In this document: piece after piece, positions 42,910-49,986 of the stretch
Numbering within the stretch: the stretch's first letter is position 1
Layout: each line of letters opens with the position of its first letter
DNA from: Akkermansiaceae bacterium UBA5688
Lineage (GTDB): Bacteria > Verrucomicrobiota > Verrucomicrobiia > Verrucomicrobiales > Akkermansiaceae
Direction: 5' to 3'
DNA length: 49,986 bases
NCBI GenBank assembly: GCA_002420315.1
Contig: DIHU01000020.1
Span: 3,262 to 53,247, forward strand
Notes under the pieces: model-generated
The model's database searches: none
Told to the model about the DNA's origin: nothing
Seen by the model: the letters and a program-made list of their open reading frames with translations, nothing else
Translations under genes and position numbers: made by a program

Positions 42910-43797
42910 GTGAATACTCCAACTTCTAGACGCTCGTTTCTCTCAACTATCATTCCAGCTACCCTTTCAGCTTCCCTCCTAAAGGCTGCTGAAAATAGGG
43001 CGCCTTGGCTCCAGATTTCTCTTCAGCAATATTCTTTCAACCGTATGTTCCGCTCAAAGAAGCTGGACCCTCTTGACTACCCAAAGTTTGCAGTTCAAAA
43101 AACAAAGATCAAGGCACTCGAGTATTTCAACGGTTTCTTTGAAGAAAAACTCGGATCAGCTAAGTTTCTTTCGGAGCTTAAAAACCGTTGTGGTGATCTT
43201 GGAGTTGAGAATCAGCTGATGCTTTGTCGTTCAGACCTAGCTCTCGATTCAGCTGATGCTACGGAGCGAAAAAAGGCAGCTGTATACCTTGCGCGTTGGG
43301 GTAAGTTCGCGAAAGAGCTAGGCTGTCATTCAATCCGAGTAGATTGTCGTTCAAAGGGTAATCGGGCTGAAGTGAAGAAGCAAGCGGTCGACGGACTCAA
43401 TCAACTTTGTGAAATACTCGAACCAATGAAGGTGAGTGCTATTGTTGAAAATCATGGAAATTGGTCAAGCAGGGGAGATTGGGTAAAGGAAGTAATGAGT
43501 ATGGTAAAACGAAGAAATTGCGGAACCCTCCCAGATTTTGGAAACTTTAAAGACTACGACAAATATCAAGGTGTTGAAGATATGTTGCCATGGGCCAAGG
43601 CGATCTGTGCGAAAGTTCATCAGATTAATGCAGACGGCGAGGCAGCTCATACTGATTTTGCACGGATGCTTAAGATTATTAAAAAAGGGGGCTTCAATGG
43701 TTTTATTGGAATCGAATTTGAAGGTGCCGCCGACCCTGTATCTGGTGTCCTGAAGACCAAGAAATTAATTCAAAAAACGCTCCAAAAACTAGGCTAG
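42910..43797 (+). CDS. Tat-exported sugar phosphate isomerase/epimerase-like TIM-barrel protein
   Basis: A 295-residue protein with a Tat signal: the twin-arginine motif RRSFLS at residues 7-12 and a hydrophobic stretch TIIPATLSASLL. The rest is a xylose isomerase-like/AP endonuclease 2 TIM barrel: ALEYFNGFFEEKLG, KELGCHSIRVDCRSKG, VNGLNQL-type helices, SAIVENHGNWSS, LPDFGNFKDYDKYQG, AKVHQINADGEAAHTDF and GGFNGFIGIEFEG. The Glu, Asp, His and Glu residues expected to bind metal in this fold are in ENHG, DFGN, HQIN and EFEG. It probably acts on a sugar in the periplasm. The start is a GTG. Three bases later the C39-like protease gene follows, so the two form an operon. It is not EboE, which lacks a Tat signal as far as I recall. 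Confidence 0.82.
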   Translation: MNTPTSRRSFLSTIIPATLSASLLKAAENRAPWLQISLQQYSFNRMFRSKKLDPLDYPKFAVQKTKIKALEYFNGFFEEKLGSAKFLSELKNRCGDLGVENQLMLCRSDLALDSADATERKKAAVYLARWGKFAKELGCHSIRVDCRSKGNRAEVKKQAVDGLNQLCEILEPMKVSAIVENHGNWSSRGDWVKEVMSMVKRRNCGTLPDFGNFKDYDKYQGVEDMLPWAKAICAKVHQINADGEAAHTDFARMLKIIKKGGFNGFIGIEFEGAADPVSGVLKTKKLIQKTLQKLG

Positions 43798-43800
43798 GTG

Positions 43801-44724
43801 ATGGAAATCAGGATTTCGTTTTCTTTCCTAATAGCGAGCATTCAGCTCGTTGATGCTAAACCCAAACTTGGTGAGCGTGGCCCTTTAATTTTAAAGGAAA
43901 TCGTCTCCCAACCTTGGGCGGCATCCTGGAAATCGGCGACCTTAAAAAACGTTCGTCTCATCTCCGAAAAGCCTGATCTTTGCCAACCCTTGAATCTCCC
44001 GCCAGTTTGGTCTGCCTTGATCTCGGGTCCGGATGGGGCATCCGGACATTTGATTTGGGATAGCGTAGGCGAGGGGAAACTAGTCGAATTTTCGCTAGAT
44101 GGAAAATTTCAGGTTAAGGGCGTTTCCGGTCGGGTGATTAGTGGGGTTCCATCGTTCCAGCAGTTCCCGATTATGGGTGAGGATCTGAAACCCGTCGCTT
44201 CGGGTTGCGTTCCAACCGCGGCAGCTAGTGTGGTTTCTTATTGGGCCAGCGGGAGATTTCCTAGCTGGCGCGGTCACGAAGGAAAGACACCAAAGGACCT
44301 TGTTTTACGTTTGCGCAGCAAGCTCAATATGACGCTATTTCCAGACGTTGATGGATTTACGCCTAATCGAATGGCTTTGGCTGGAGCTTATCCTAGTGAA
44401 CTTCTTGAAGTTTTAAAGGCCGAAACAGTGGCCTATGATTTACCGATTCAAATTGGGCTGGGGCGATTTTCTTTCCCACTTTTCAAGAAAGAAATTGATA
44501 AGTCACGGCCAGCGCTGCTGTCGTGCATGGTTCGTGTAGCCCATAAACCCCACCTCTCATGGCCTCACGAAGTCGCCGGGGTAGGCTACTACGAGATTGA
44601 TAATGTAAACTTAGTTGGTGTCATAGATAATTTCTTCCCTACTGACCATAAGGAGACGATTCGCTGGATCAGGCAAGATGCCTTCCGCTCAATCTTAATT
44701 CTCCGACCCCTCGAGAAAGAGTAG
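43801..44724 (+). CDS. Secreted C39-like cysteine peptidase
   Basis: A 307-residue exported protein with a signal peptide at about 1-19 (FLIASIQLVDA). The catalytic domain begins near residue 130: VASGCVPTAAASVVSYW holds the nucleophile Cys136, SWPHEVAGVGYYEID the His256, and VGVIDNFFP an Asp276/Asn277 that completes a papain-like Cys-His-Asn/Asp set, as in Peptidase_C39_2 proteins. The first 120 residues are an unassigned beta-rich region. Unlike bacteriocin-processing C39 peptidases it has no ABC transporter attached, so a role in cleaving a secreted or cell-surface protein is more likely. I chose ATG at 43801; a GTG directly before it is possible. Substrate unknown; the link with the upstream TIM-barrel gene is only by operon. 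Confidence 0.7.
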   Translation: MEIRISFSFLIASIQLVDAKPKLGERGPLILKEIVSQPWAASWKSATLKNVRLISEKPDLCQPLNLPPVWSALISGPDGASGHLIWDSVGEGKLVEFSLDGKFQVKGVSGRVISGVPSFQQFPIMGEDLKPVASGCVPTAAASVVSYWASGRFPSWRGHEGKTPKDLVLRLRSKLNMTLFPDVDGFTPNRMALAGAYPSELLEVLKAETVAYDLPIQIGLGRFSFPLFKKEIDKSRPALLSCMVRVAHKPHLSWPHEVAGVGYYEIDNVNLVGVIDNFFPTDHKETIRWIRQDAFRSILILRPLEKE

Positions 44725-44846
44725 CCGGGTTGATCTCTTAATCTTCGTAAATCAGAAATTGAGTAATCAATTCTAAGATAGGGTTAGGTGCTTGAATGAT
44801 ATTACGCGATAGAACAACAAACAGTATTATTTGGCGGAGCGAAAAG
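44725..44846. other. Gap between convergent peptidase and typA genes, with a stem-loop
   Basis: AGAAATTGA (44754-44762) and TCAATTCT (44767-44774) pair over eight bases with one bulged A and a GTAA loop. It could act as a weak bidirectional terminator for the convergent genes, although no clear T-tract follows on either strand. Nothing else is visible. Confidence 0.25.
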
Positions 44847-46673
44847 CTAGGAATCCATTTTAGCAGCCTTATTGGCGCGCTTCCGCTCATTAGGATCAAG
44901 GATACGCTTTCGGAGACGAAGGAAATTTGGAGTTGCTTCGACAAGTTCATCGGGATCTATGTACTCGATAGCGCGCTCAAGTGAAAATTTAAGAGCGGGA
45001 GCCAGCTTGGCTGTATTTTCCTTAGTCGCTGAACGAATATTATCGAGCTTCTTTGCTTTGACTGGATTCACCGGAAGATCATCAGCTCGAGAGTTTTCAC
45101 CAACGATCATACCAGTGTAGACCTCCTCGGTTGGATTGACGAAGAGGGTGCCTCGACCTTCGAGTGCGAGGAGCGAATAAGCGGTGGCTGGGCCGGTGTC
45201 CATTGAAACAAGGGTTCCAGCTTGACGGGTTTGGATCGTTCCAGCCCATGCTTTATATTCATCAAAAAGATGGGACATGATTCCGTGCCCAGAAGTGATA
45301 TTTACGAGTTCAAATTCAAGGCCAATGATTCCACGGGTTGGAATGCTAGCGGTGATTAAGGTTCGACCAGAGGCATCGTTGGTAGTCATGTCCTGAAGCA
45401 TCCCTTTGCGATCATTAAGAATCTTCAGGAGAGGGTTGGCATATTCCGAGGGAAGTTCGAGATAAAGAATTTCCCATGGCTCTAGCCGCTTATCATTTTC
45501 GTCCCGCTTGATAATTACAGTCGGCCGAGAGACTAGAATTTCAAATCCCTCGCGTCTCATCGTTTCGACGAGAACTGCAATTTGCATTGCACCGCGGGCC
45601 GAAACATTAAACACACCAGCCATTTCTGAATCTTCGACATGAATGGAAACATTAGTTTTCATTTCACGATAGAGACGGTCGCGTATCACACGCGACTGCA
45701 CGTGTTTACCATCTCTGCCGGCGAACGGACCATCGTTAATAGAGAACTGCATTTGAACCGAAGGAGGGTCAATGTTAACCGGAGGAAGGGCCTCGGCTTC
45801 CTCTTCTGCGGCGAGGGTTTCGCCGATATCGGCATCTTCAAATCCTGCGATCCCCACGATATTTCCCGCGACCCCATCGGAAACTTCTTGGATACCGAGG
45901 TTAGTGTATTCAAAAACCTTACCAATCTTAGAGCGCACTTTTGTTCCGTCTTTAAGAAAACGGAAGACGTTGTCACCTTTTTTGACTGATCCGGAGAGCA
46001 CTTTCCCGATAGCAATTCGACCAACATAGTCATCCCAGTCGATATTAGAGACCAGCATTTTGAAGTTTTCATCTGAGAGAACCTTCGGCGCTGGAATGTT
46101 TTCGATAATCGCTTCGAGAAGAGGAATGCAGTCGCCCTCGGTAGCGTCATGTGAGTTAGAAAAGAATCCGTTTTTAGCGGACCCGTATAAGGTGGGAGCG
46201 TTGAACTGATCGTCAGTCGCTTCAAGCTCGAGGAAAAGTTCGAGAACCTGATCATGGACGCCGAGTGGGTCTGAATTAGGCCGGTCGATCTTGTTGACGA
46301 CAATGATAGGTTTCAGTCCTTCCTGGAGAGCCTTACGGAGAACAAAACGAGTCTGGGCTTGAGGTCCCCCGAAGGCATCAACAACGAGGATGACGCCGTC
46401 AACCATCTTCATGACTCGTTCAACTTCGCCGCCGAAATCGGCGTGGCCCGGGGTGTCGACAATATTAATGATATGATTGCCCCAATGAACGGCGGTATTT
46501 TTCGCTTTAATCGTAATTCCCTTTTCCCTTTCTAAATCCATTGAATCCATTGCGCGTTCGGTGACGGCCTGGTTTTCTCGGTAAGCACCGCCAGCTTTTA
46601 GGAGTTCGTCGACAAGGGTGGTTTTTCCGTGATCAACGTGGGCGATGATTGCTAGATTGCGAAACTGAGACAT
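44847..46673 (-). CDS. typA: Ribosome-associated GTPase TypA/BipA
   Basis: A translational GTPase that binds the 70S ribosome under stress and assists 50S assembly. 608 residues, the usual length. G1 is HVDHGKTT near the N-terminus, then the switch region MDSMDLEREKGITIKAKNT, DTPGHADFGGEVERV and NKIDR; the BipA-specific part has EGFEILVSRPTVI and TRGIIGLEFELVNIT, with GTLVSMDTGPATAYSLLALEGRGTLF toward the C-terminus. I chose ATG at 46673, which gives MSQFRNLAIIAHVDHG; the frame is open for another 57 codons upstream, but those residues are not family-like. It is divergent from the M42 peptidase gene. Confidence 0.95.
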   Translation of the reverse strand: MSQFRNLAIIAHVDHGKTTLVDELLKAGGAYRENQAVTERAMDSMDLEREKGITIKAKNTAVHWGNHIINIVDTPGHADFGGEVERVMKMVDGVILVVDAFGGPQAQTRFVLRKALQEGLKPIIVVNKIDRPNSDPLGVHDQVLELFLELEATDDQFNAPTLYGSAKNGFFSNSHDATEGDCIPLLEAIIENIPAPKVLSDENFKMLVSNIDWDDYVGRIAIGKVLSGSVKKGDNVFRFLKDGTKVRSKIGKVFEYTNLGIQEVSDGVAGNIVGIAGFEDADIGETLAAEEEAEALPPVNIDPPSVQMQFSINDGPFAGRDGKHVQSRVIRDRLYREMKTNVSIHVEDSEMAGVFNVSARGAMQIAVLVETMRREGFEILVSRPTVIIKRDENDKRLEPWEILYLELPSEYANPLLKILNDRKGMLQDMTTNDASGRTLITASIPTRGIIGLEFELVNITSGHGIMSHLFDEYKAWAGTIQTRQAGTLVSMDTGPATAYSLLALEGRGTLFVNPTEEVYTGMIVGENSRADDLPVNPVKAKKLDNIRSATKENTAKLAPALKFSLERAIEYIDPDELVEATPNFLRLRKRILDPNERKRANKAAKMDS

Positions 46674-47020
46674 GGTGCTGGCGGGTGGAGTTAGGCTGAG
46701 CCTTGATAAGGCACAACGTGCGCTCCTTGCCTCAGAAACACAGTAATAGCAAGAAATCGCTCGATTGAAGAAAAAAACTTCGGCTAGTCTGTTATAGCCA
46801 AAAGGGAGTACTTCGGCCCGAGTTGATCTGAAATAAGATGGCAAAAGGCCTCAAATCCAGGGAGCTAGGGGCTATTCGAAAAGCGTAAAAGAATCTAATT
46901 CTAGAGGGTGATAAAATTATATCCTACTTTCAAAAAAATCCGATTCCGGATGTTTTCTCTTTCTGGAAGAGAGACTTAAGTTTTCGGATTTAATTCTCAA
47001 GTCCACCTTGATACAAATTC
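46674..47020. other. 347-base divergent intergenic region between typA and the M42 peptidase gene
   Basis: No gene is apparent. Three inverted repeats can be seen: GGCTA/TAGCC at 46782-46799; ATCCG/CGGAT at 46938-46951, flanked by A- and T-runs; and TCTCTT/AAGAGA at 46956-46972. The region must hold the promoters for both divergent genes, but I could not assign -35/-10 boxes with confidence. A small RNA ending at the second hairpin is possible but unsupported. Confidence 0.4.
46932..46972 (+). terminator. Tandem hairpins upstream of the M42 peptidase gene; terminator- or attenuator-like
   Basis: ATCCG (46938-46942) pairs with CGGAT (46947-46951) around ATTC; A-rich bases before it and GTTTTCTCTTT after it extend the pairing past one mismatch. 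Directly downstream, TCTCTT (46956-46961) pairs with AAGAGA (46967-46972). The first hairpin looks like an intrinsic terminator on the plus strand, yet no plus-strand gene ends here. It may be a leader attenuator for the peptidase gene starting at 47024, or the end of an unseen small RNA. Confidence 0.3.
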
Positions 47021-47023
47021 GTG

Positions 47024-48094
47024 ATGGAAGACCTAGGCCTAAAACTACTCGAATCTCTCACTCAAGCTCACAGTGTTCCTGGCTACGAGGATGAAGTTAG
47101 GAAAATTTTCCTGGATGAATTAGATGGCTACGGTGAATTTGGAGCTGACAATAATGGCTCGGTTTATTGCGTCCGAAATTCTACTGGACCAAAAGTGATG
47201 GTAGAGGGGCATATGGACGAAGTAGGGTTTCGAGTTCAGAATATTCTTCCGAATGGCTATCTAAAAATAGTAACTATTGGAGGTTGGTGGGGACACACTC
47301 TTTTATCTCAGCGGGTTGAAATTAGAAACCAAGAGGGTGTTAAGATCATCGGGACGATCGCATCGAAACCTCCCCACTTTTTACGCGAAGCAGAGCGTAA
47401 CCGCGTCATCGCGGTGCCTGATATGTTCGTTGATATTGGGGCTCGTTCCAGGGATGAAGTGGCGGATTGGGGGATCCAGCTTGGGGATCCTATTGCGCCA
47501 TGGAGCCCGTGGACTCCGATGCGTCAAAAAGATTGGTATATGACGAAAGCTTTTGACAATCGGGTCGGAATGGCAGGAGCAATTCAGGTAGGGCAATTTG
47601 CTAAAGCTTCACATTGCCAGTTGATCAGCGCAGGTTCAGTTCAGGAAGAGCTTGGACTTAGAGGCGCTAAAACTCTTGCGAATATAACTACTCCAGATGT
47701 AGCAATTGTTTTAGAAGGGCCACCAGCCGATGACACGCCAGGAATGCCTCTCAGTGAGTCTCAGGGTGTTCTTGGAGGTGGCGTGCAGATCCGCCTTCAT
47801 GACCCCAGCGCGATCATGAACCCGCGTTTAGCTCAGTTTGCTATCGAGACTGCCCGTTGTGAGGGAATTCCATATCAAGTTACCGTCCGTTCGAGTGGTG
47901 GGACAGACGCAGGCTCGTTCACGTTAGCCAACGAAGGCATTCCTTGTGTTGTTCTAGGCACCCCAGCAAGATATATTCATTCTCATAACGCGATCATCTG
48001 CTCCTCTGATTATCATGCAATGGTAGAGCTGGCGATCGCTATGGTGAATCAACTCGATGAAGACACGGTCCAGGGTTTCACAAGCTTTCTCTAG
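47024..48094 (+). CDS. M42 family metallopeptidase (glutamyl aminopeptidase/deblocking aminopeptidase type)
   Basis: A cytoplasmic di-metal aminopeptidase of 356 residues, expected to assemble into a tetrahedral dodecamer as in the TET family. Seen in order: the first metal His in GHMDEVGF, the bridging Asp in KAFDNRVGMAGAI, the general-base and metal Glu in SVQEELGLRGA, a metal Asp/Glu region (VAIVLEGPPADDTPG), SSGGTDAGS, and the last metal His in RYIHSHNAIICSSDYHAM. Acts on peptides, though related proteins have been called endoglucanases in error. I chose ATG at 47024; a GTG directly before it would add one residue. Convergent with the unknown gene ending at 48102. Confidence 0.92.
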   Translation: MEDLGLKLLESLTQAHSVPGYEDEVRKIFLDELDGYGEFGADNNGSVYCVRNSTGPKVMVEGHMDEVGFRVQNILPNGYLKIVTIGGWWGHTLLSQRVEIRNQEGVKIIGTIASKPPHFLREAERNRVIAVPDMFVDIGARSRDEVADWGIQLGDPIAPWSPWTPMRQKDWYMTKAFDNRVGMAGAIQVGQFAKASHCQLISAGSVQEELGLRGAKTLANITTPDVAIVLEGPPADDTPGMPLSESQGVLGGGVQIRLHDPSAIMNPRLAQFAIETARCEGIPYQVTVRSSGGTDAGSFTLANEGIPCVVLGTPARYIHSHNAIICSSDYHAMVELAIAMVNQLDEDTVQGFTSFL

Positions 48095-48101
48095 TGAGAA
48101 T

Positions 48102-49091
48102 TTAGCGGAGAGCCTGGAAAGGCTTGACTTTACCATTTTCCAAGGATCCGCCCAACCAAGCGAGTAGCTGGTTCATCTCAAGATGGTCGTTACGAAGTGA
48201 CTGTAGCGATTCCCATCCGCAGTGCGTCCGACGCTTTGCAGGGGTGATTTTTTCGACATGAAGTCTTCCAATTAGCGCTTCAGTTTCACGATCAATGGCA
48301 TTTTGAATCTGTGCAGGATGGGGGAGGTCATCTAGATCATTTGGAGATAAACCGAAGCTCACCACTCCAATTCCTAATTCACTGGCAAGAGCCCGGACCT
48401 GATCACCTAATGACTCATCAGATATACTATCGGCTAAATATAAAACCCCCTCGTTGGCCCACATCGAACCGCTCATCGTTTGAAATAAATCTTCGCGAAA
48501 GTTATCGTGGCTTGTTTCAACGCGCATTCGAATTGAGCTGAGATGGTAGGGAGGAAGTCCGAGGGTTTGCTTGAGCGCGAGGTGACCGGGGTTAAGGGAA
48601 AGACCATCTTCATCAAACTCACCATGCTCCCAGTCGATGAGTACCATCTCAGGGAATTTCCAAAGGTTTCCAAGAGGAGCCTCGACCGAAAGGGACTCAC
48701 GAAATTCGAAAGTGAAAACGCTCTTGGTCTCGGCATATTTTTGAACGATTGCCCTAAACTTACTGAGGCGCAGCATCGCTGTATCGACCGAAGAGCTATC
48801 ATCGAGATCATCTAGTCTGCCCTGAGTCATCGCGAGCAAACCCTTGGCGCTAGAAAGGGCCGGAACGGCAGCCCCTCGTTTGTAGTATCCCTGTCCCTTC
48901 TCGACCTTTGCGATGGGAGATCTTGGATCGCATGACATCACTGAAAAGTGATAACGCAGGGAGGCGTCAGAATATTCTCCATCAAGGCCTATCCGAAGCA
49001 GGCGAATCAATTCCGTGCCTTTAATCGAATCCTTCGGGTTAGAGGGAAGGATTTCGGCAAGAAGATCGGAAAGTTGATTACGGAGGCTCAT
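48102..49091 (-). CDS. Unknown protein with winged-helix-like N-terminus and possible nuclease-fold core
   Basis: Not recognised. 330 residues from the ATG at 49091; the frame extends 22 residues upstream, but the DNA-binding-like region starts at 49091. Residues 1-72 (IKGTELIRLLRIGLDGEY, SDASLRYHFSVMS, KGQGYYKR) look like a winged helix with the final strand ending in GYYKR. Residues 108-250 have strand-helix patterning with FPEMVLIDWEHGE (Asp153), SSIRMRVETS, REDLFQTMSGSMWANEGVLYLA and ALASELGIGVVSFGL. This recalls PD-(D/E)xK restriction-endonuclease-like domains, in which an Asp is followed by an ExK strand and then a Q-containing helix. Here the strand reads RMRVE, so the active site is uncertain. 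No methyltransferase or other defence gene lies next to it. It may be a transcription factor or a degenerate nuclease. Confidence 0.55.
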   Translation of the reverse strand: MSLRNQLSDLLAEILPSNPKDSIKGTELIRLLRIGLDGEYSDASLRYHFSVMSCDPRSPIAKVEKGQGYYKRGAAVPALSSAKGLLAMTQGRLDDLDDSSSVDTAMLRLSKFRAIVQKYAETKSVFTFEFRESLSVEAPLGNLWKFPEMVLIDWEHGEFDEDGLSLNPGHLALKQTLGLPPYHLSSIRMRVETSHDNFREDLFQTMSGSMWANEGVLYLADSISDESLGDQVRALASELGIGVVSFGLSPNDLDDLPHPAQIQNAIDRETEALIGRLHVEKITPAKRRTHCGWESLQSLRNDHLEMNQLLAWLGGSLENGKVKPFQALR

Positions 49092-49284
49092 GAGACAATT
49101 TTTTGCAAAGATGCGAACGGACGCTAGATGCAACGGGATAATATGTAGCTTGGGCAAGCTCCAAGTCGATCAAAACCAAAAAAAGTGATGTAATTTCGAG
49201 AAGAATATTTAGGCTTCTGAAGTATTCTTTGAATAAATCGTTTCGACTTGTGGTCTCAATTTGCGAACTGTTAACAACAGGAAA

Positions 49285-49971
49285 ATGAAAGGGGTCATCA
49301 CAATAAATTTAATGCTAATTTTATCATCTCTGGCATCAGCACAAACCGCAGAGGAGATAGTGGAGTCTGTCCGGCAAGCAACTGTTCTTCAGAAAAATCA
49401 GACTCTTGCTGGGGTTCTACGCAAGGGGGCGGATAAGGTTCCTCTTAACTTGTTTCTCCGGGGTAAAGATATCCAGTTCACCCTAAATGGAGGGTCTGAA
49501 GGCTTTCATCTTAGATTAAAAGAAAATGAGCAGGAATTTTGGGACATCAAGGATGGTAAGGCAAAACGATTTCCCAGCGATAAGATTGGGGCATCAATCG
49601 CGGACACTGATGTGACATACGAAGATCTTGCCTTAAAATTTCTCTATTGGCCTAACCCACAACATGCGGGAACTCAAAAAATCGGGTTCGAGAACTGCTG
49701 GCGAATCCACGTCATCAATCCTGAAAAGACCGGGAGCTATCGCGAAGTGAGTATTTGGGTGACTAAAAAACATCGAGCTCTTGCGAGAGTTGTCGGTTAT
49801 GGCCCTAGGCCAGATCGTCGGCCACTTAAGCAATTTGAAATCATCGATGTAATGAAAGTAAACGGAGTTTTCACAGTCGAAACTATGAAGGTAAGCAGGT
49901 TCGATGAAGAACGGAAAGTTAAGGGGATCACTTACCTTGAATTTGACAAACCAAAGCGCCGGGGTCGTTAG
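49285..49971 (+). CDS. LolA-like outer-membrane lipoprotein-sorting protein
   Basis: An exported protein of 228 residues. The ATG at 49285 gives a proper signal peptide (MKGVITINLMLILSSLASA, cleaved before QTAEE); an earlier in-frame TTG at 49261 would add eight residues and spoil it. The mature part has the layout of outer-membrane lipoprotein-sorting proteins related to LolA: a first helix AEEIVESVRQATV, then beta strands with VPLNLFLRGKDIQFTL, FWDIKDGKAKRF and VSIWVTKKHRALARVVGY, and a C-terminal strand with TYLEFDKPK. It may carry lipids or lipoproteins across the periplasm, or bind another hydrophobic ligand. The window ends just after it, so downstream partners are not visible. Confidence 0.75.
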   Translation: MKGVITINLMLILSSLASAQTAEEIVESVRQATVLQKNQTLAGVLRKGADKVPLNLFLRGKDIQFTLNGGSEGFHLRLKENEQEFWDIKDGKAKRFPSDKIGASIADTDVTYEDLALKFLYWPNPQHAGTQKIGFENCWRIHVINPEKTGSYREVSIWVTKKHRALARVVGYGPRPDRRPLKQFEIIDVMKVNGVFTVETMKVSRFDEERKVKGITYLEFDKPKRRGR

Positions 49972-49986
49972 ATTTTCCTTAAATTT

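Noticed and set aside
42910..43797. The TIM-barrel gene considered as the missing eboE
   Set aside because: It is 6.6 kb from eboF, has a Tat signal and is in an operon with a C39-like protease; it fits exported isomerase-like proteins better.
45686..46303. 205-codon open frame within typA
   Set aside because: Same-strand shifted-frame shadow of typA, low-complexity Ser/Leu/Lys translation without motifs.

Overview
The window looks like chromosomal DNA of a Verrucomicrobiota bacterium, probably marine and a polysaccharide degrader. The lineage is inferred from gene content: two secreted sulfatases (one carrying a DUF1080-type domain), a PQQ-propeller protein with a WPxFRGP N-terminus, a CotH/lamin-tail surface protein, a Tat-exported TIM-barrel isomerase, an ECF sigma factor paired with a YfbK-like protein, and a small protein ending in an RSAGPD...T.DD tail. 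I see no rRNA, tRNA, CRISPR array, insertion sequence or phage. Gene density is high and codon use looks even, so the stretch reads as ordinary chromosome with an accessory carbohydrate island.

Layout. (1) 1-2.0 kb: ECF sigma factor and a YfbK-family membrane protein from which the von Willebrand A domain is missing. (2) 2.0-3.6 kb, minus strand: SufT iron-sulfur assembly factor and a secreted alpha/beta-hydrolase-like protein. (3) 3.7-13.8 kb: a sugar/sulfated-glycan island with secreted GalM, an SSS-family symporter, a three-part sulfatase-GH43-lectin enzyme, an MFS sugar porter and a sulfatase-DUF1080 protein. (4) 13.9-16.6 kb: prolyl-tRNA synthetase (type 3) divergent from a shortened ArgA-like N-acetylglutamate synthase. 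(5) 16.6-22.1 kb, minus strand: a four-gene GldA/GldF/GldG/DUF4340 ABC operon. (6) 22.2-26.4 kb: sucA and sucB (2-oxoglutarate dehydrogenase E1 and E2), ending in a possible short terminator. (7) 26.4-31.5 kb: a small hypothetical gene, uvrB, a HAD phosphatase and mpl (peptidoglycan recycling). (8) 31.7-36.3 kb: PQQ-propeller protein, a Nudix hydrolase, and an eboD-eboF pair. (9) 36.4-44.7 kb: prfC, a 1498-residue CotH/lamin-tail surface protein, a Tat-exported sugar isomerase-like protein and a C39-like cysteine protease. (10) 44.8-50 kb: typA/bipA, an M42 aminopeptidase, an unknown protein with a winged-helix-like N-terminus, and a LolA-like exported protein.

How the genes work together. 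The 3.7-13.8 kb island can be read as desulfation plus glycoside cleavage outside the cytoplasm, sugar mutarotation by GalM, then uptake by the symporter and/or MFS porter. There is no SusC/SusD pair in it. SucA and SucB supply two of the three 2-oxoglutarate dehydrogenase subunits; the E3 gene is not here. The GldA/F/G-DUF4340 operon encodes a membrane complex of unsettled role.

The points most worth a second look are the vWA-less YfbK protein, the sulfatase-GH43 fusion, the eboD-eboF pair without the rest of the ebo cluster (with EboF lacking most canonical metal ligands), an OdhB with two lipoyl domains and no visible E3-binding domain, a prolyl-tRNA synthetase that has lost its zinc cysteines, and the unassigned gene at 48102-49091. 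All assignments come from reading motifs by eye; no database search was run.
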